DNA of 64,000 nucleotides from Nocardia jiangxiensis NBRC 101359 (GCF_000308615.1 NZ_BAGB01000009.1:48161-112160); one strand, 5' to 3'. Shown: positions 9,000-17,811, counted from the first letter of the stretch. Translations and numbers: made by a program. Notes: generated by a model not told the origin, from the letters alone.

Positions 9000-10091
9000 T
9001 CACGTTGTGGGGGTGGTGGTTCCCGTGGTGCGCAGTTCGGCGAGGGCATCGATGCGGGCGACGGCCTCGATGACGATGCGGTCGATCAGGTCGGCCACCG
9101 TGGGCAGGTCCTCGATGATGCCGGTGACCTGGCCCGCGGCCAGCACGCCCGCGTGGGTATTGCCCTCGACCAGACCGGCCTTGAGCAGCATCGGAGTGTT
9201 GGCCGCCATGATGACCTGGGACCAGGTGAGGTCCTTCTGCTTACGCATGGTGAGGCCGTCACGGATGATCGTGGACCACTTCATACCGGTCATCGACTTG
9301 AACTTCATGGCGTTGGCGACCGCGGCGGTCAGGCCGCGCCAGCTGCCGGAATGTTCCAGGCGGTCGACGAGATCGGTGTTGAGCACGCGGTGCGGCATAC
9401 CGTCGACCTTGCGGGAGACGACGGTGTCCTGCAGGCCCCGGCGCAGGTACTCCTGCTTCACCGAATCGGGCACGCTGCTGTCCTGGGTGAGCAGGAAACG
9501 GGTGCCCATCGCGACACCCGCCGCGCCGTAGGACAGCGCCGCGGCCAGGCCGCGACCGTCGAAGAATCCGCCACCGGCGATCACCGGGATGTCGACGGCG
9601 TCCAGCACCGAGGGCAGCAGCAGCGTCGTGGCGACCGGACCGGTGTGGCCGCCGCCCTCGCCGCCCTGCACGATCACCGCGTCCGCGCCCCAGGAGGCGA
9701 CCTTCACGGCGTGCTTGGCCGCGCCGATCGACGGGACGACCACCACGCCGTTGTCCTTCAGCCGCGCGATGAGCTCCTTCTTGGGCGCGAGCGCGAACGA
9801 GGCCACCTTGATGCCCTCGCGGATCATCAACTCGATCCGATCCGGCGCATCGGTGGCGTCGGCGCGGATGTTGACCCCGAAAGGCTTGTCCGTCTTGGCT
9901 TTCGTCTTGGCGATGGCCTCCTCGAGTTCGGCGAGGGTCATCGTCGCCGACGCCAGGATGCCCAGCCCGCCCGCGTTGGCGGTGCCCGCGACCAGGCCCG
10001 GACCGGCGACCCAGCCCATGCCGGTCTGCACGATCGGATGATCGATGCCGACCAGTTCGGTCAGCGGAGTCCGCAACCGCTGCGCGGTCAC
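9000..10091 (-). CDS. ipdC: IpdC, NPD-family flavoprotein of steroid C/D-ring degradation
   Basis: A 363-residue TIM-barrel flavoprotein of the nitropropane-dioxygenase/enoyl-reductase family. The motifs are HPIVQTGMGWVAGPGLV at the N-terminus, VQGGEGGGHTG in the middle, and IAGGGFFDGRGLAAALSYGA for FMN phosphate binding. In M. tuberculosis and R. jostii, IpdC acts on the CoA thioester of 5-hydroxy-methylhexahydroindanone carboxylate (after IpdF), introducing unsaturation ahead of ring opening by EchA20. It starts at GTG and overlaps the ipdB stop by four bases (GTGA), closing the echA20-ipdA-ipdB-ipdC operon. Gene order and sequence together make the identification firm. Confidence 0.92.
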   Translation of the reverse strand: MTAQRLRTPLTELVGIDHPIVQTGMGWVAGPGLVAGTANAGGLGILASATMTLAELEEAIAKTKAKTDKPFGVNIRADATDAPDRIELMIREGIKVASFALAPKKELIARLKDNGVVVVPSIGAAKHAVKVASWGADAVIVQGGEGGGHTGPVATTLLLPSVLDAVDIPVIAGGGFFDGRGLAAALSYGAAGVAMGTRFLLTQDSSVPDSVKQEYLRRGLQDTVVSRKVDGMPHRVLNTDLVDRLEHSGSWRGLTAAVANAMKFKSMTGMKWSTIIRDGLTMRKQKDLTWSQVIMAANTPMLLKAGLVEGNTHAGVLAAGQVTGIIEDLPTVADLIDRIVIEAVARIDALAELRTTGTTTPTT

Positions 10092-10846
10092 GACTGGACT
10101 TCCTTCTCGCGAATGCCCTTGGGGTCCAGGACGTTGCGGATGATGTTCAGTTCCTCGTCGGTGGGCAGCCGAGTCTCGCCCGCCTCGGCCAGACCCGCGA
10201 TCTCGAACGAGGTGTTCTCCGCGACCTCCTCGGCGCTCACGCCCGGGTGCAGCGACAGCGCGCGCAGCGTGTGGTCCGGCCCGCCGAAGTCGAACACGCC
10301 CAGATTCGACACCACGCGATGCAGGTGGTGGAACCGGTACGCCGGATTCTCGGGATCGACCTTGTCGTAACCGATTCCGGAGACGATGTCCACGCTGTCG
10401 CAGAACACCCGCTTACTGTGCCGGGGGATGAAATAGCTGGTGGGGTGGCTGACGGTGTTGCCCGGAGCGCCGCGCACGCCGAACATCTGCCGGGTCGGCT
10501 GTTGCAGCGGGCCGAAGGCGGACAGGTTCTGATTGCCGTGGCGGTCGATCTGGTTCGCACCCATCACCACGTGGCGGCGACCGGAGTTCACCACGTCGAA
10601 CACCTTCGAGAACGGAATCCAGCCCTCGACCGGAGCCTTGCCGCCGATCGGCGGGACCTCGGCGAAGAACAGCGCCTCACCGTCGGACAGCAGCAGATCC
10701 GGCTCGAAGGTCAGCCGCGCCAGCCGTGCGCCGATGGTGGTGATGGTGGACATCGGCGAGGCCATGATTTCGCCTGCGCCCCGGAAGATCTCGGCGGAGG
10801 CGATGACGCAGACCTCGGCCCGGGTGATCGTGTTCGTCTCGGTCAT
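10088..10846 (-). CDS. ipdB: IpdB, beta subunit of the COCHEA-CoA ring hydrolase
   Basis: A 252-residue beta subunit of the CoA-transferase-fold family. Typical segments are the N-terminal RAEVCVIASAEIFRGAGEI, then FDVVNSGRRHVVMGANQIDRHGN and GAPGNTVSHPTSYF. With IpdA it forms the hydrolase that opens the last six-membered steroid ring (COCHEA-CoA) in mycobacteria and rhodococci, although the fold is that of a CoA transferase. It starts at ATG 10846, which shares one base with the ipdA stop (TAATG), so the two subunits are translationally coupled. The 3' end overlaps ipdC. Confidence 0.93.
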   Translation of the reverse strand: MTETNTITRAEVCVIASAEIFRGAGEIMASPMSTITTIGARLARLTFEPDLLLSDGEALFFAEVPPIGGKAPVEGWIPFSKVFDVVNSGRRHVVMGANQIDRHGNQNLSAFGPLQQPTRQMFGVRGAPGNTVSHPTSYFIPRHSKRVFCDSVDIVSGIGYDKVDPENPAYRFHHLHRVVSNLGVFDFGGPDHTLRALSLHPGVSAEEVAENTSFEIAGLAEAGETRLPTDEELNIIRNVLDPKGIREKEVQS

Positions 10847-11721
10847 TACTTCTGCTCCTCGGCGAAAGCCTTGACGGCGGCCTGGTATTCGTCCTCGGAC
10901 ACGTCCAGATAGCGAGCCTTGAACTCGGCCCACGACTCCGGAGTCTTGGCGGCCTCGACGTAGTGACGCTGGAACTTCTCGTCGCGGCGGTAACTGCCGG
11001 AGAAGGTGAAGTGCGCGCCGCCGGGGGCCTCGACCACGCCGTCGACCATCATGCGATTGAGGATGAGCGCCTGCTGCGGAACGGCTTTCACCAATTCCTC
11101 GGTCTCCACCAGGCGATCCACCGACAGGTAGCGCTTCTCCGCGGCGAGGGCGTACAGATCGTCCATGTACGGGTCGACACCGGTGTAGGCGGCGTTGCCG
11201 TGCTTGTCGCCCAGATCCAGATGGAAGAACGCGGCATCCAGATTCAGCGCGGGCATGGCGACCAGGGTCTCGGGCTTGCCGTCGGTGAGGTACGGCGAGG
11301 TGACCGTCTTCAGCTCACCTTCCCAGAAATCGATGACCGCGGAACCCAATCCGGCACGCACCGGCAGGAACGGCAGCCGCGCGGCCGCGGCCTGCAAGCC
11401 GGATTTGACCATGCCCTCGTCCATTTCGCGCACGGTGATCGCGCCCTCGGTGCGCGCCTTGGCGAACCACGGATCGTAGAACGGCGCGGAATCCAGGGAT
11501 ACGAAGCCGTAGTACGCCTTTCGCACCTTGCCCGCCGAGCACAGCAGACCCAGATCCGGGCCGCCGTAGGTGACGACGGTGAGATCGGTGACGTCCGAAC
11601 GCAACAGCGCCCGCACGAAGGCCATCGGCTTGCGCCGCGAACCCCAGCCACCGATTCCGATGGTCATACCGCTGCGCAGCTCGCCGACGGCCTCGTCGAG
11701 CGTTGTTCGCTTGTCGCGCAT
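10846..11721 (-). CDS. ipdA: IpdA, alpha subunit of the COCHEA-CoA ring hydrolase
   Basis: A 291-residue alpha subunit of the CoA-transferase-fold family, with the N-terminal GMTIGIGGWGSRRKPM glycine-rich loop and VVTYGGPDLGLLCSAGKV. The acidic REMDEGM segment around residue 102 is the likely catalytic region. Near the end is APGGAHFTFSGSYRRDEKFQRHY, conserved in steroid-degrading actinobacteria. It forms a heteromer with IpdB in the cytoplasm and hydrolyses the carbon ring of COCHEA-CoA, leading towards MOODA-CoA. A good AAGGAG stands before ATG 11721. Four bases separate it from the echA20 stop upstream. Confidence 0.93.
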   Translation of the reverse strand: MRDKRTTLDEAVGELRSGMTIGIGGWGSRRKPMAFVRALLRSDVTDLTVVTYGGPDLGLLCSAGKVRKAYYGFVSLDSAPFYDPWFAKARTEGAITVREMDEGMVKSGLQAAAARLPFLPVRAGLGSAVIDFWEGELKTVTSPYLTDGKPETLVAMPALNLDAAFFHLDLGDKHGNAAYTGVDPYMDDLYALAAEKRYLSVDRLVETEELVKAVPQQALILNRMMVDGVVEAPGGAHFTFSGSYRRDEKFQRHYVEAAKTPESWAEFKARYLDVSEDEYQAAVKAFAEEQK

Positions 11722-11725
11722 ACTT

Positions 11726-12505
11726 TTACGACTCCTTCTGCTGTGCTGAACTCTTTTGGGCGGCCAGATCGTCGTCGAACCGCGCCCGGATCTCGTCGGC
11801 CACACCCGCCAGATTCAGCTCCATGGTGAAGCCCTGTTCGAAACGGTAGGAGCGGTGCACGTCCTGAACGTCGATGCCGTTGAGGGCCTTCTTGGCGGCG
11901 CGGATGACGCGCCCGTCCTTGTTCGCGATGTTCTTCGCGACTTCCAGTGCGGCAGCGTCGAGTTCGGACCTCGGGACCACCTGGTACACCGAGCCGAAGT
12001 GGTGCAGCTGCTGCGCGGTGAGCTTGCCTGCGGTGAAGAACATGGTGCGCATCAGATGCTGGGGGACCAGGCGCGCGAGATGGGTGGCCGCGCCCAGCGC
12101 ACCGCGATCCACCTCGGGCAGGCCGAAGGTGGCGTCATCGGAGGCGACGATGACATCGGAATTGCCGACCAGGCCGATGCCGCCGCCGAGGCAGAAGCCG
12201 TTGACCGCGGTGACGACGGGGACCTGGCAGTCGTAGACGGCCGCGAACGCCTCGAAGCAGCCGTGATTGGCGCGGATCAGCGCGGTGTGCCCGGAGTCGG
12301 CGTTCATCTCCTTGATGTCGACGCCCGCGTTGAAACCACGGCCCTCCGCGCGCAGCACCACCACCCGGGTCTGCGGGTTGCGCCCGGCCTCGCGGATCGC
12401 GTCGGCCAGGGCGAACCAGCCGTCGGACGGCAGGGCATTGACCGGCGGGTAGTCGACGGTGACGACCTCGACGCCCTCGGTTTCGGTGTGACGGTTGATC
12501 CCCAT
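11726..12505 (-). CDS. echA20: EchA20, crotonase-fold ring hydrolase of steroid degradation
   Basis: A 259-residue crotonase-superfamily protein. The N-terminus VVTVDYPPVNALPSDGW is diagnostic for EchA20. The oxyanion-hole segments are RGFNAGVDIKEMN and CLGGGIGLVGNSDVI. In M. tuberculosis, EchA20 hydrolyses the five-membered ring of the indanone-CoA intermediate to give COCHEA-CoA, the substrate of IpdAB. It is the first gene of the operon, with its promoter in the KstR2-box region. ATG 12505 agrees best with the M. tuberculosis protein; ATG 12517 is the alternative. Confidence 0.92.
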   Translation of the reverse strand: MGINRHTETEGVEVVTVDYPPVNALPSDGWFALADAIREAGRNPQTRVVVLRAEGRGFNAGVDIKEMNADSGHTALIRANHGCFEAFAAVYDCQVPVVTAVNGFCLGGGIGLVGNSDVIVASDDATFGLPEVDRGALGAATHLARLVPQHLMRTMFFTAGKLTAQQLHHFGSVYQVVPRSELDAAALEVAKNIANKDGRVIRAAKKALNGIDVQDVHRSYRFEQGFTMELNLAGVADEIRARFDDDLAAQKSSAQQKES

Positions 12506-12530
12506 CTCGAGTCCCATCGTTGGCAAAACA

Positions 12531-12544
12531 AGCAAGTGCTTGGT
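12531..12544. promoter_or_regulatory. KstR2 operator
   Basis: AGCAAGTGCTTGGT matches the published KstR2 motif AnCAAGnnCTTGnT at every fixed position. It lies between the divergent echA20 and SDR starts, 12 bases before the SDR start codon. It is therefore placed to repress both the ring-hydrolysis operon and the SDR pair until the CoA ester of the C/D-ring intermediate releases KstR2. The kstR2 gene itself is not in the window. Confidence 0.85.
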
Positions 12545-12555
12545 AGGTTAGCACG

Positions 12556-13350
12556 GTGGCAATAGAAGTGGACCTCTCCGGATCCGTAGTTCTCGTGACG
12601 GGCGGCGTGCGGGGGGTGGGCGCCGGGATCAGCCGGGTTTTCCTGGACGCCGGAGCGACGGTGGTGACCTGTGCGCGCCGTCCCGCCGACGCGCCGGTCG
12701 AGAGCTCGGGCCGCACGGCCGAATACCTGCCCTGCGATGTGCGCGACGGGGATGCGGTCACCGCGCTAATGGATGCGATCGTGGCCCGCTACGGCCGCCT
12801 GGATCATGTGGTCAACAACGCCGGGGGCGCGCCGTTCGCACCGGCCGCGACCGCCAGCAAGAACTTCCACTCCAAGATCGTCGAGCTGAACCTGCTTGCC
12901 CCGCTGCTGGTTTCGCAGGCCGCCAATGCGGTCATGCAGAAGCAGGCCGACGGCGGTTCGATCGTGATGGTCTCCAGCGTCAGCGGGCATCGCCCCTCAC
13001 CCGGCAGCGCGGCCTACGGCGCGGCGAAGGCGGGTGTCGACAGTCTGGTCACCTCACTGGCCATCGAATGGGCTCCGAAGGTGCGGGTCAACTCGGTGAT
13101 CGTGGGCATGGTCCACACCGAGAGCAGCCATCTGCACTACGGCGATCAAGCCGGAATCGACGCGGTCGGCTCGACGGTGCCGCTCGGACGTCTGGCCGCG
13201 CCCGAGGAGATCGGCCGTTGCGCGCTGTTCCTGTCCTCGCCGCTGGCCTCCTACGTCACCGGCGGCACGCTGCTCGCGCACGGCGGCGGTGAGCGCCCGG
13301 CCTTCCTGGATGCCGCGACCGTCAACGAACCGGCCGCCGCGCCGCACTGA
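12556..13350 (+). CDS. SDR-family dehydrogenase (Rv3549c-like)
   Basis: A 264-residue short-chain dehydrogenase starting at GTG, 12 bases after the KstR2 box. The cofactor loop is VLVTGGVRGVGAGIS. The NNAG motif is VVNNAGGAP, the catalytic serine is in VMVSSVSGH, and the Tyr-x3-Lys pair is in YGAAKAG. An orthologue lies in the same place next to echA20 in M. tuberculosis (Rv3549c). The KstR2 box implies a role in C/D-ring or late side-chain steps, but the reaction is not established. It is followed after 37 bases by a second SDR gene, probably in one transcript. Confidence 0.88.
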   Translation: MAIEVDLSGSVVLVTGGVRGVGAGISRVFLDAGATVVTCARRPADAPVESSGRTAEYLPCDVRDGDAVTALMDAIVARYGRLDHVVNNAGGAPFAPAATASKNFHSKIVELNLLAPLLVSQAANAVMQKQADGGSIVMVSSVSGHRPSPGSAAYGAAKAGVDSLVTSLAIEWAPKVRVNSVIVGMVHTESSHLHYGDQAGIDAVGSTVPLGRLAAPEEIGRCALFLSSPLASYVTGGTLLAHGGGERPAFLDAATVNEPAAAPH

Positions 13351-13387
13351 AATACACCGCACCACAACGGAAATGAGAGCAGAAAAG

Positions 13388-14302
13388 ATGGCTGACATAG
13401 ACAAGCTCTGCGCCGGACGCACTGTCATCGTCACCGGAGCCGGTGGCGGCCTCGGCCGGGCGCATGCGCTGGCGTTCGCGGCCGCCGGGGCCAATGTGGT
13501 GGTCAACGATATCGGCGCGGAACTCGACGGCACCCCGCGCACCGATTCCCCGGCCGCGCACGTGGTGGAGGAGATCCTCGAACTGGGCGGCAAGGCCGTG
13601 GTCAACGGTGACGACGTCGCCGACTGGGCAGGCGCGAAACGCCTGATCACACAGGCCGTGGAGACCTTCGGCGGGCTGGACGTGCTGGTCAACAACGCCG
13701 GAATCGTCCGGGACCGGATGCTGGTGAACCTGTCCGAGCAGGAGTGGGACGCGGTCGTGCGGGTGCACCTCAAGGGCCACTTCGCGACCATGCGGCACGC
13801 CGCGGAGTATTGGCGCGGGGAGTCCAAGGCCGGGAACGCGGTGGACGCGCGCATCATCAACACCAGCTCCGGCGCGGGCCTGCAGGGCAGTGTCGGGCAG
13901 GGCAACTACGCCGCGGCCAAGGCCGGCATCGCCGCGCTGACCATCACCGCCTCGGCCGAATTCGGGCGTTACGGCGTCACCGTCAACGCGATCGCCCCCT
14001 CCGCGCGCACCCGGATGACCGAGACGGTGTTCGCGGACATGATGGCCAAGCCCGAGGACGGTTTCGACGCGATGGCCCCGGAGAACGTCTCACCGCTGGT
14101 GGTGTGGCTGGGCAGCGCCGATTCGGCGGGTGTCACGGGCCGGATGTTCGAGGTCGAGGGCGGCAAGGTCGGACTGGCCGACGGGTGGCGGCACGGCGTT
14201 CCGGTCGATCGCGGCGCGCGTTGGGCCCCGGCCGAGGTCGGCGCGGCAGTGCGCGAGCTGATTGCCCAGTCGGCGCCGCCGGAGGTCGTCTACGGCGCCT
14301 GA
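13388..14302 (+). CDS. SDR-family dehydrogenase (Rv3548c-like)
   Basis: A 304-residue short-chain dehydrogenase of the multifunctional type-4 (17-beta-HSD4-like) branch: VIVTGAGGGLGRAHALAFAAAGANVVVND, then VLVNNAGIVRDRM, the INTSSGAGL serine and the YAAAKAG Tyr-x3-Lys. About 60 residues continue past the core, as in enzymes acting on CoA-linked hydroxyacyl groups. An orthologue (Rv3548c) lies in the M. tuberculosis steroid cluster. Expected reaction: NAD-dependent oxidation of a hydroxyacyl-CoA intermediate in steroid degradation; the exact step is unassigned. A hairpin terminator follows 11 bases after the stop. Confidence 0.87.
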   Translation: MADIDKLCAGRTVIVTGAGGGLGRAHALAFAAAGANVVVNDIGAELDGTPRTDSPAAHVVEEILELGGKAVVNGDDVADWAGAKRLITQAVETFGGLDVLVNNAGIVRDRMLVNLSEQEWDAVVRVHLKGHFATMRHAAEYWRGESKAGNAVDARIINTSSGAGLQGSVGQGNYAAAKAGIAALTITASAEFGRYGVTVNAIAPSARTRMTETVFADMMAKPEDGFDAMAPENVSPLVVWLGSADSAGVTGRMFEVEGGKVGLADGWRHGVPVDRGARWAPAEVGAAVRELIAQSAPPEVVYGA

Positions 14303-14313
14303 ATTGTGCGCTA

Positions 14314-14340
14314 CGTCCCGGGTTCGCGAGGCCCGGGACG
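14314..14340 (+). terminator. Hairpin terminator after the SDR pair
   Basis: CGTCCCGGG (14314-14322) and CCCGGGACG (14332-14340) form a perfect 9-bp stem with a 9-base loop, directly after the second SDR stop. Confidence 0.6.
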
Positions 14341-14688
14341 ATCCGCGCGGACCGGATCGCGCGATGTGCCGGAGCCTTCCCCCGGCAACGATCCGGACAT
14401 CCGTCGGCATCGAATATTCCTGTGCGAGTTGCGATGACCGGGTCCGCCCGCTGACCTGCGCGAGCCCCTCACGTCACCGGCACAGCCTGCTGTCAGGGCC
14501 GTTGCCGAACCGGGAACAGCACGGTTCCAAGATCAAGTGAGGTCATCGGAACGAGTGCGATGTCTCACATGATCCCGCTGCGCGAGCAAACAACCCGCAG
14601 TTATGATGATCAACATCGTTCGACTCCCGGACTTCTCACGCGACCGGGTACAGATCTGCGCTGAACACGATGAGGGGAAGGCAAGCGC
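14341..14688. other. Non-coding stretch before the GTGSA-repeat gene
   Basis: I see no credible gene in these 348 bases. The last 100 bases are less GC-rich (around 14590-14620) and probably hold the promoter of the following gene. No known operator motif was recognised. Confidence 0.5.
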
Positions 14689-15938
14689 ATGGCCATGGGT
14701 CGCATTCTGCGCGTCCTGACAGTGACCGGCATGGCTGCCGGTTACGGGCTGCTGGGAGCATTCGCCGCCCAGGCGCAGCCTGCCCCACCCTGTCCCCGGT
14801 GCAGCCCGGCGACTCCGGGTAGTTCGGTGGATCCCGACCAGGGCATTCCCCTGAAGATTCCGGGACGCCCCTCGTCCGCGTCGCGGCCCGTGCCGCAATC
14901 CTCCTCACCTGTGCACCAGTCGCCGTCGCAGCGGATCACCACGCCCGGCCCCGCTGCCGCGCACGCCACCGGCCCCACCGCGGGCCTGCCCGTGCGGCCC
15001 ACCCCGGCCGCCGGTCCCGAAGGTCTGGCAGGTTTGCTCGGCCTGCTCGGGACGGGTTCTGCCGCGGTCGGTTCGGCGGCGGCGGGTCCCGCCGTGGCAT
15101 TGGCCGGTACCGGCTCGGCGGCGGTCGGCTCGGCCGCGGCCACCACCGGTTCGGCTCTCGCCGGAACCGGGTCCGCTGCCTCCGGCGCGGGTGTCGGACT
15201 CGGCGCAACCGGTTCTGCCGCAGCGGGTTCGGCGGCTGCCGGTACCGGCTCTGCGCTGGCCGGTACCGGATCGGCCGCCACCGTGCTGCTGGCCACGCTG
15301 CTCGGAACCGGTTCCGCCGCAGTCGGTTCCGCTGGCGCGGCGACCGGTGCGGCATTGCTCGGAACCGGTTCCGCCGCGGGTGCGGCCCTGCTGGGTACCG
15401 GCTCGGCCGTCGCACCGGCGCTGGCCGCGATCCTCGGCACCGGTTCCGCCGCAACAGGTTCCGCACTCGCCGGAACGGGTTCGGCGCTGACCGGTTCGGC
15501 GGCGCTGGGTTCGGCCGCGGCCGCCTCACCGCTGCTCCTGCTGCTGTTGCAACCGGCCCGGCCCCGGCCGCACCCGCCGCGCCGCTGGCCATCCCGCCCG
15601 CCCCCGCGGGGCCCGGGGCCCCGGCGCCCTCGGTGCCGATTCCGGCCGTGGCGCTGCCCGCCGCACCCGCGGCGGCTCCGGCTCCGGCCGCACCAGCACC
15701 CGCGGCGCCTCCGGCCGTGCCCTCGGCGCTCGCGGCGCAGGCCCAGCCGAATCCGGATGTGCGTCCGACCTCGGCGAACTCCGATCTGCCCAAGCCTGCG
15801 GTCCTGACCGTGATCGGCGGCCTGATCGCCATGACATTGGCCGCGGCCGGGTCCGGCGCGGTCAGCTTCCAGAGCGCTTCGGCCGCGCAGGCGCGCATCG
15901 ACGCCGCACGCGCGGAATTCTTCGGACCTCGGGCATAA
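14689..15938 (+). CDS. Secreted GTGSA-repeat protein with an apparent frameshift
   Basis: The first frame runs from ATG 14689. It gives a signal peptide (residues 1-29, ending AAQAQP), a Pro/Ser-rich linker, then about 14 copies of a TGSA unit within Gly/Ala/Ser/Leu-rich sequence to about residue 280. Near 15540-15555, after a leucine run, this frame becomes Arg/Pro-rich and stops at 15807. Another frame takes over with Ala/Pro-rich sequence (GPAPAAPAAPLAIPPAPAGP), a membrane segment (LTVIGGLIAMTLAAAGSG) and a stop at 15938. Joined, they make one secreted or surface-anchored repeat protein of about 415 residues. The break could be a sequencing error at a CTG-rich run, a mutation or phase variation. 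Function unknown. The next gene starts 12 bases later. Confidence 0.6.
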
Positions 15939-15950
15939 GGGGTAGAGGTC

Positions 15951-16463
15951 ATGACTGAGAGTCGCGCACAGAGCACTCGTTCGTATCGTCGCGTCGCGGC
16001 CGCGGTGGACGCGGTCTGCGCGGTGGCCGCCGATTTCGACGCCACCGATCTGGACGAGGTGGTCCTGGCGATCTCCGCCGAACGCCGCCGACCCATCGAG
16101 ATCGCCAGCGCCCAGCTCGGGCCCGGTGTGTGTGGTCAGCGGCGGAGTTATCCGGAGAAGGACGTCATCGTGCTGGCCTCGGCGCTGCCGAGCCGCGACC
16201 ACACCCTCGCACACGAGTTGGGGCACATCATCTTCGATCATCCGGGTGAGACGGCCACCGAGGTCACCCTCGAGGCCAGCGACGATCTCATCGCCTACAT
16301 GCTCAGCCAGCGTTCACATCAGCAGGTCGTCGACGACGGCGAGGACGAGCAGGCCGAATGGGAAGCCGAAACCTTCGCCAACATGTTGATGACCCGGCTG
16401 CGCGTATTCCACAACCGCGGCGCGGGCGTCTCGGTGCTGCGTTTCGACGAGGCGCTCGGATGA
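15951..16463 (+). CDS. ImmA/IrrE-family metallopeptidase
   Basis: A 170-residue protein with a zinc-peptidase motif H88-E89-L-G-H92 in TLAHELGHIIFDHPGE, characteristic of the ImmA/IrrE family. A second acidic residue that could complete zinc binding lies in the EAETFANMLM helix near residue 140. Such peptidases usually cleave an XRE-type repressor or are paired with one. The gene ends in ATGA, overlapping the start of a 30-codon ORF. A polytopic membrane protein follows, and an EspR-like HTH protein is encoded convergently 1.4 kb downstream. The substrate is unknown. Confidence 0.85.
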   Translation: MTESRAQSTRSYRRVAAAVDAVCAVAADFDATDLDEVVLAISAERRRPIEIASAQLGPGVCGQRRSYPEKDVIVLASALPSRDHTLAHELGHIIFDHPGETATEVTLEASDDLIAYMLSQRSHQQVVDDGEDEQAEWEAETFANMLMTRLRVFHNRGAGVSVLRFDEALG

Positions 16464-16552
16464 GCGCGCCCGGAACGCCGCTCGCACCGACGGCCGGTAC
16501 GACATCCGATCACTCTGAGTCGCAGGGATATTCGCGAGGGGAAGCGGCATGA
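16460..16552 (+). CDS. 30-residue ORF coupled at both ends
   Basis: ATG 16460 overlaps the stop of the peptidase gene (ATGA), and the TGA at 16550-16552 overlaps the ATG of the following membrane-protein gene (again ATGA). The 30-residue product is rich in Ser, Thr, Gly and Pro, with no domain. The double overlap suggests that it is translated, either as a small peptide or simply as a coupling device that carries ribosomes to the membrane-protein start. I do not recognise it. Confidence 0.45.
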   Translation: MSAPGTPLAPTAGTTSDHSESQGYSRGEAA

Positions 16553-17568
16553 CATTCTGGTTGACTGCGCTGCTGATCTGGATGGCGGCGGGTGCCCGCG
16601 TGGGCCGGGTGCTGGTGAAACCGGCGACGACCGCTCGGGTGGCGATCGTGGTCGCGGTGGCCTCGGTGGCGGCCGCGGCGACCGTGTCGGTTCCGGAAAT
16701 CGCTCTGGCACTGGACAACCTGGTGCCGCATGGAATCAACGGCATGATGTTCGGCGACCGGATGACCGTCGCCGCCTGGTTGTTGTTCACCGTCGCCACC
16801 TCGGTGGTGGCCGCGGCGGCCTGGCCGGTGGTGTCGCGGCAGAATCTGCGGCAGATCGCGCTGGTGATCTACGGCATCGGCCTGATCGCCATCGCGCTCA
16901 CGGTGGCCTGGTCGGTGCTGTTCGGCTGGGTGATGACCCTGCTGGGCTGTGTGTTCATCGCCGTGACCGGTCTGCGGAACCTGGACTGGACCGCGCTGGG
17001 CCGCGGTATCGCGCTCTACACCTTCGGCACCATCGTGGTCGGCGTGCTCGCCGCGCTGTCGATCCGGCGGCTGGCGATCGGCGAACTGCCCGCCCGGCCC
17101 TCGGCGCCGGGCTGGTACTGGCCGCTCTGGCAGATCGCGAGCCTGCTGATCGCGGTGGGCGCGGTGTGGATCGTCATCGAGCTGTGGGTGCGAGCGCGCG
17201 TGCTGCTGCGGCAGATTCGGCCCCTGCACCACACCATGACCAAACGTTTCCCGGAGGTCGTGGCGCACGATCAGACCAGTTCCGCGACGCAACTCAAGGC
17301 GTCCGACCACGTCGCGCAGATCATGGACGCGCTGTATCTGCAGTCCGGCGGCGGCGTCGAACTGGCCGCCGCGGGAATGCCGCCGGGCTCGGCCGCCGAA
17401 CGCGCCGAACTCGTCGCCCGCTGGGCGCACAACCCGCTCGGCGATGTGATTGTGGACGCGCGTTGGATCGCGCCGCCGCAAGGCGTGAGCCCGCGTGGAT
17501 GGGTGCAGGCGATCGCTCGCGCATTCGATGCCGAACCGGGACACCCGGCTCTTTCGCCCCGTGCATGA
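16549..17568 (+). CDS. Polytopic membrane protein, MAB_1171c-like
   Basis: A 339-residue protein. Residues 1-225 hold about seven hydrophobic segments. Residues 230-339 are soluble, with TKRFPEVVAHDQTSSATQLKASDHVAQIMDALY near the start. This architecture, next to an ImmA/IrrE peptidase, matches the MAB_1171c-like family of actinobacterial membrane proteins of unknown function. The start overlaps the preceding 30-codon ORF, and GAGGGG stands upstream. The pairing with a peptidase and an HTH protein suggests a regulated membrane module, but the transported or sensed molecule is not known. Confidence 0.75.
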   Translation: MTFWLTALLIWMAAGARVGRVLVKPATTARVAIVVAVASVAAAATVSVPEIALALDNLVPHGINGMMFGDRMTVAAWLLFTVATSVVAAAAWPVVSRQNLRQIALVIYGIGLIAIALTVAWSVLFGWVMTLLGCVFIAVTGLRNLDWTALGRGIALYTFGTIVVGVLAALSIRRLAIGELPARPSAPGWYWPLWQIASLLIAVGAVWIVIELWVRARVLLRQIRPLHHTMTKRFPEVVAHDQTSSATQLKASDHVAQIMDALYLQSGGGVELAAAGMPPGSAAERAELVARWAHNPLGDVIVDARWIAPPQGVSPRGWVQAIARAFDAEPGHPALSPRA

Positions 17569-17811
17569 AATACCCGGGGCGAAAGTCCGGTATGCATGTT
17601 TTGTCTTCTGTGATTACGGGAACACTAACCGATTCTTATGGTGTTCGGTCACAAACGCTCGGTGTTCGCCGAACCAACCGGTATGGCGGTGTCGATCACA
17701 TCAACTAATCCGTTGTGCGCACATGTCCGCGCACGACTGAAGACCGGAGCACTACCTCGAGGTATGTGCTCGCACTTGTGACCGAAGCGCTACCCGCTTC
17801 GGTTATCGACC
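17569..17811. other. Intergenic stretch between convergent genes
   Basis: About 240 bases without a gene that I can support. The only recognised element is the terminator hairpin at its right edge, which serves the EspR-like gene. Confidence 0.4.

Noticed and set aside
14742..16241. Minus-strand open frame with AEPV-type repeats across the GTGSA gene
   Set aside because: The repeats mirror the plus-strand repeats. The plus strand has the signal peptide, the ribosome binding site and the membrane anchor.
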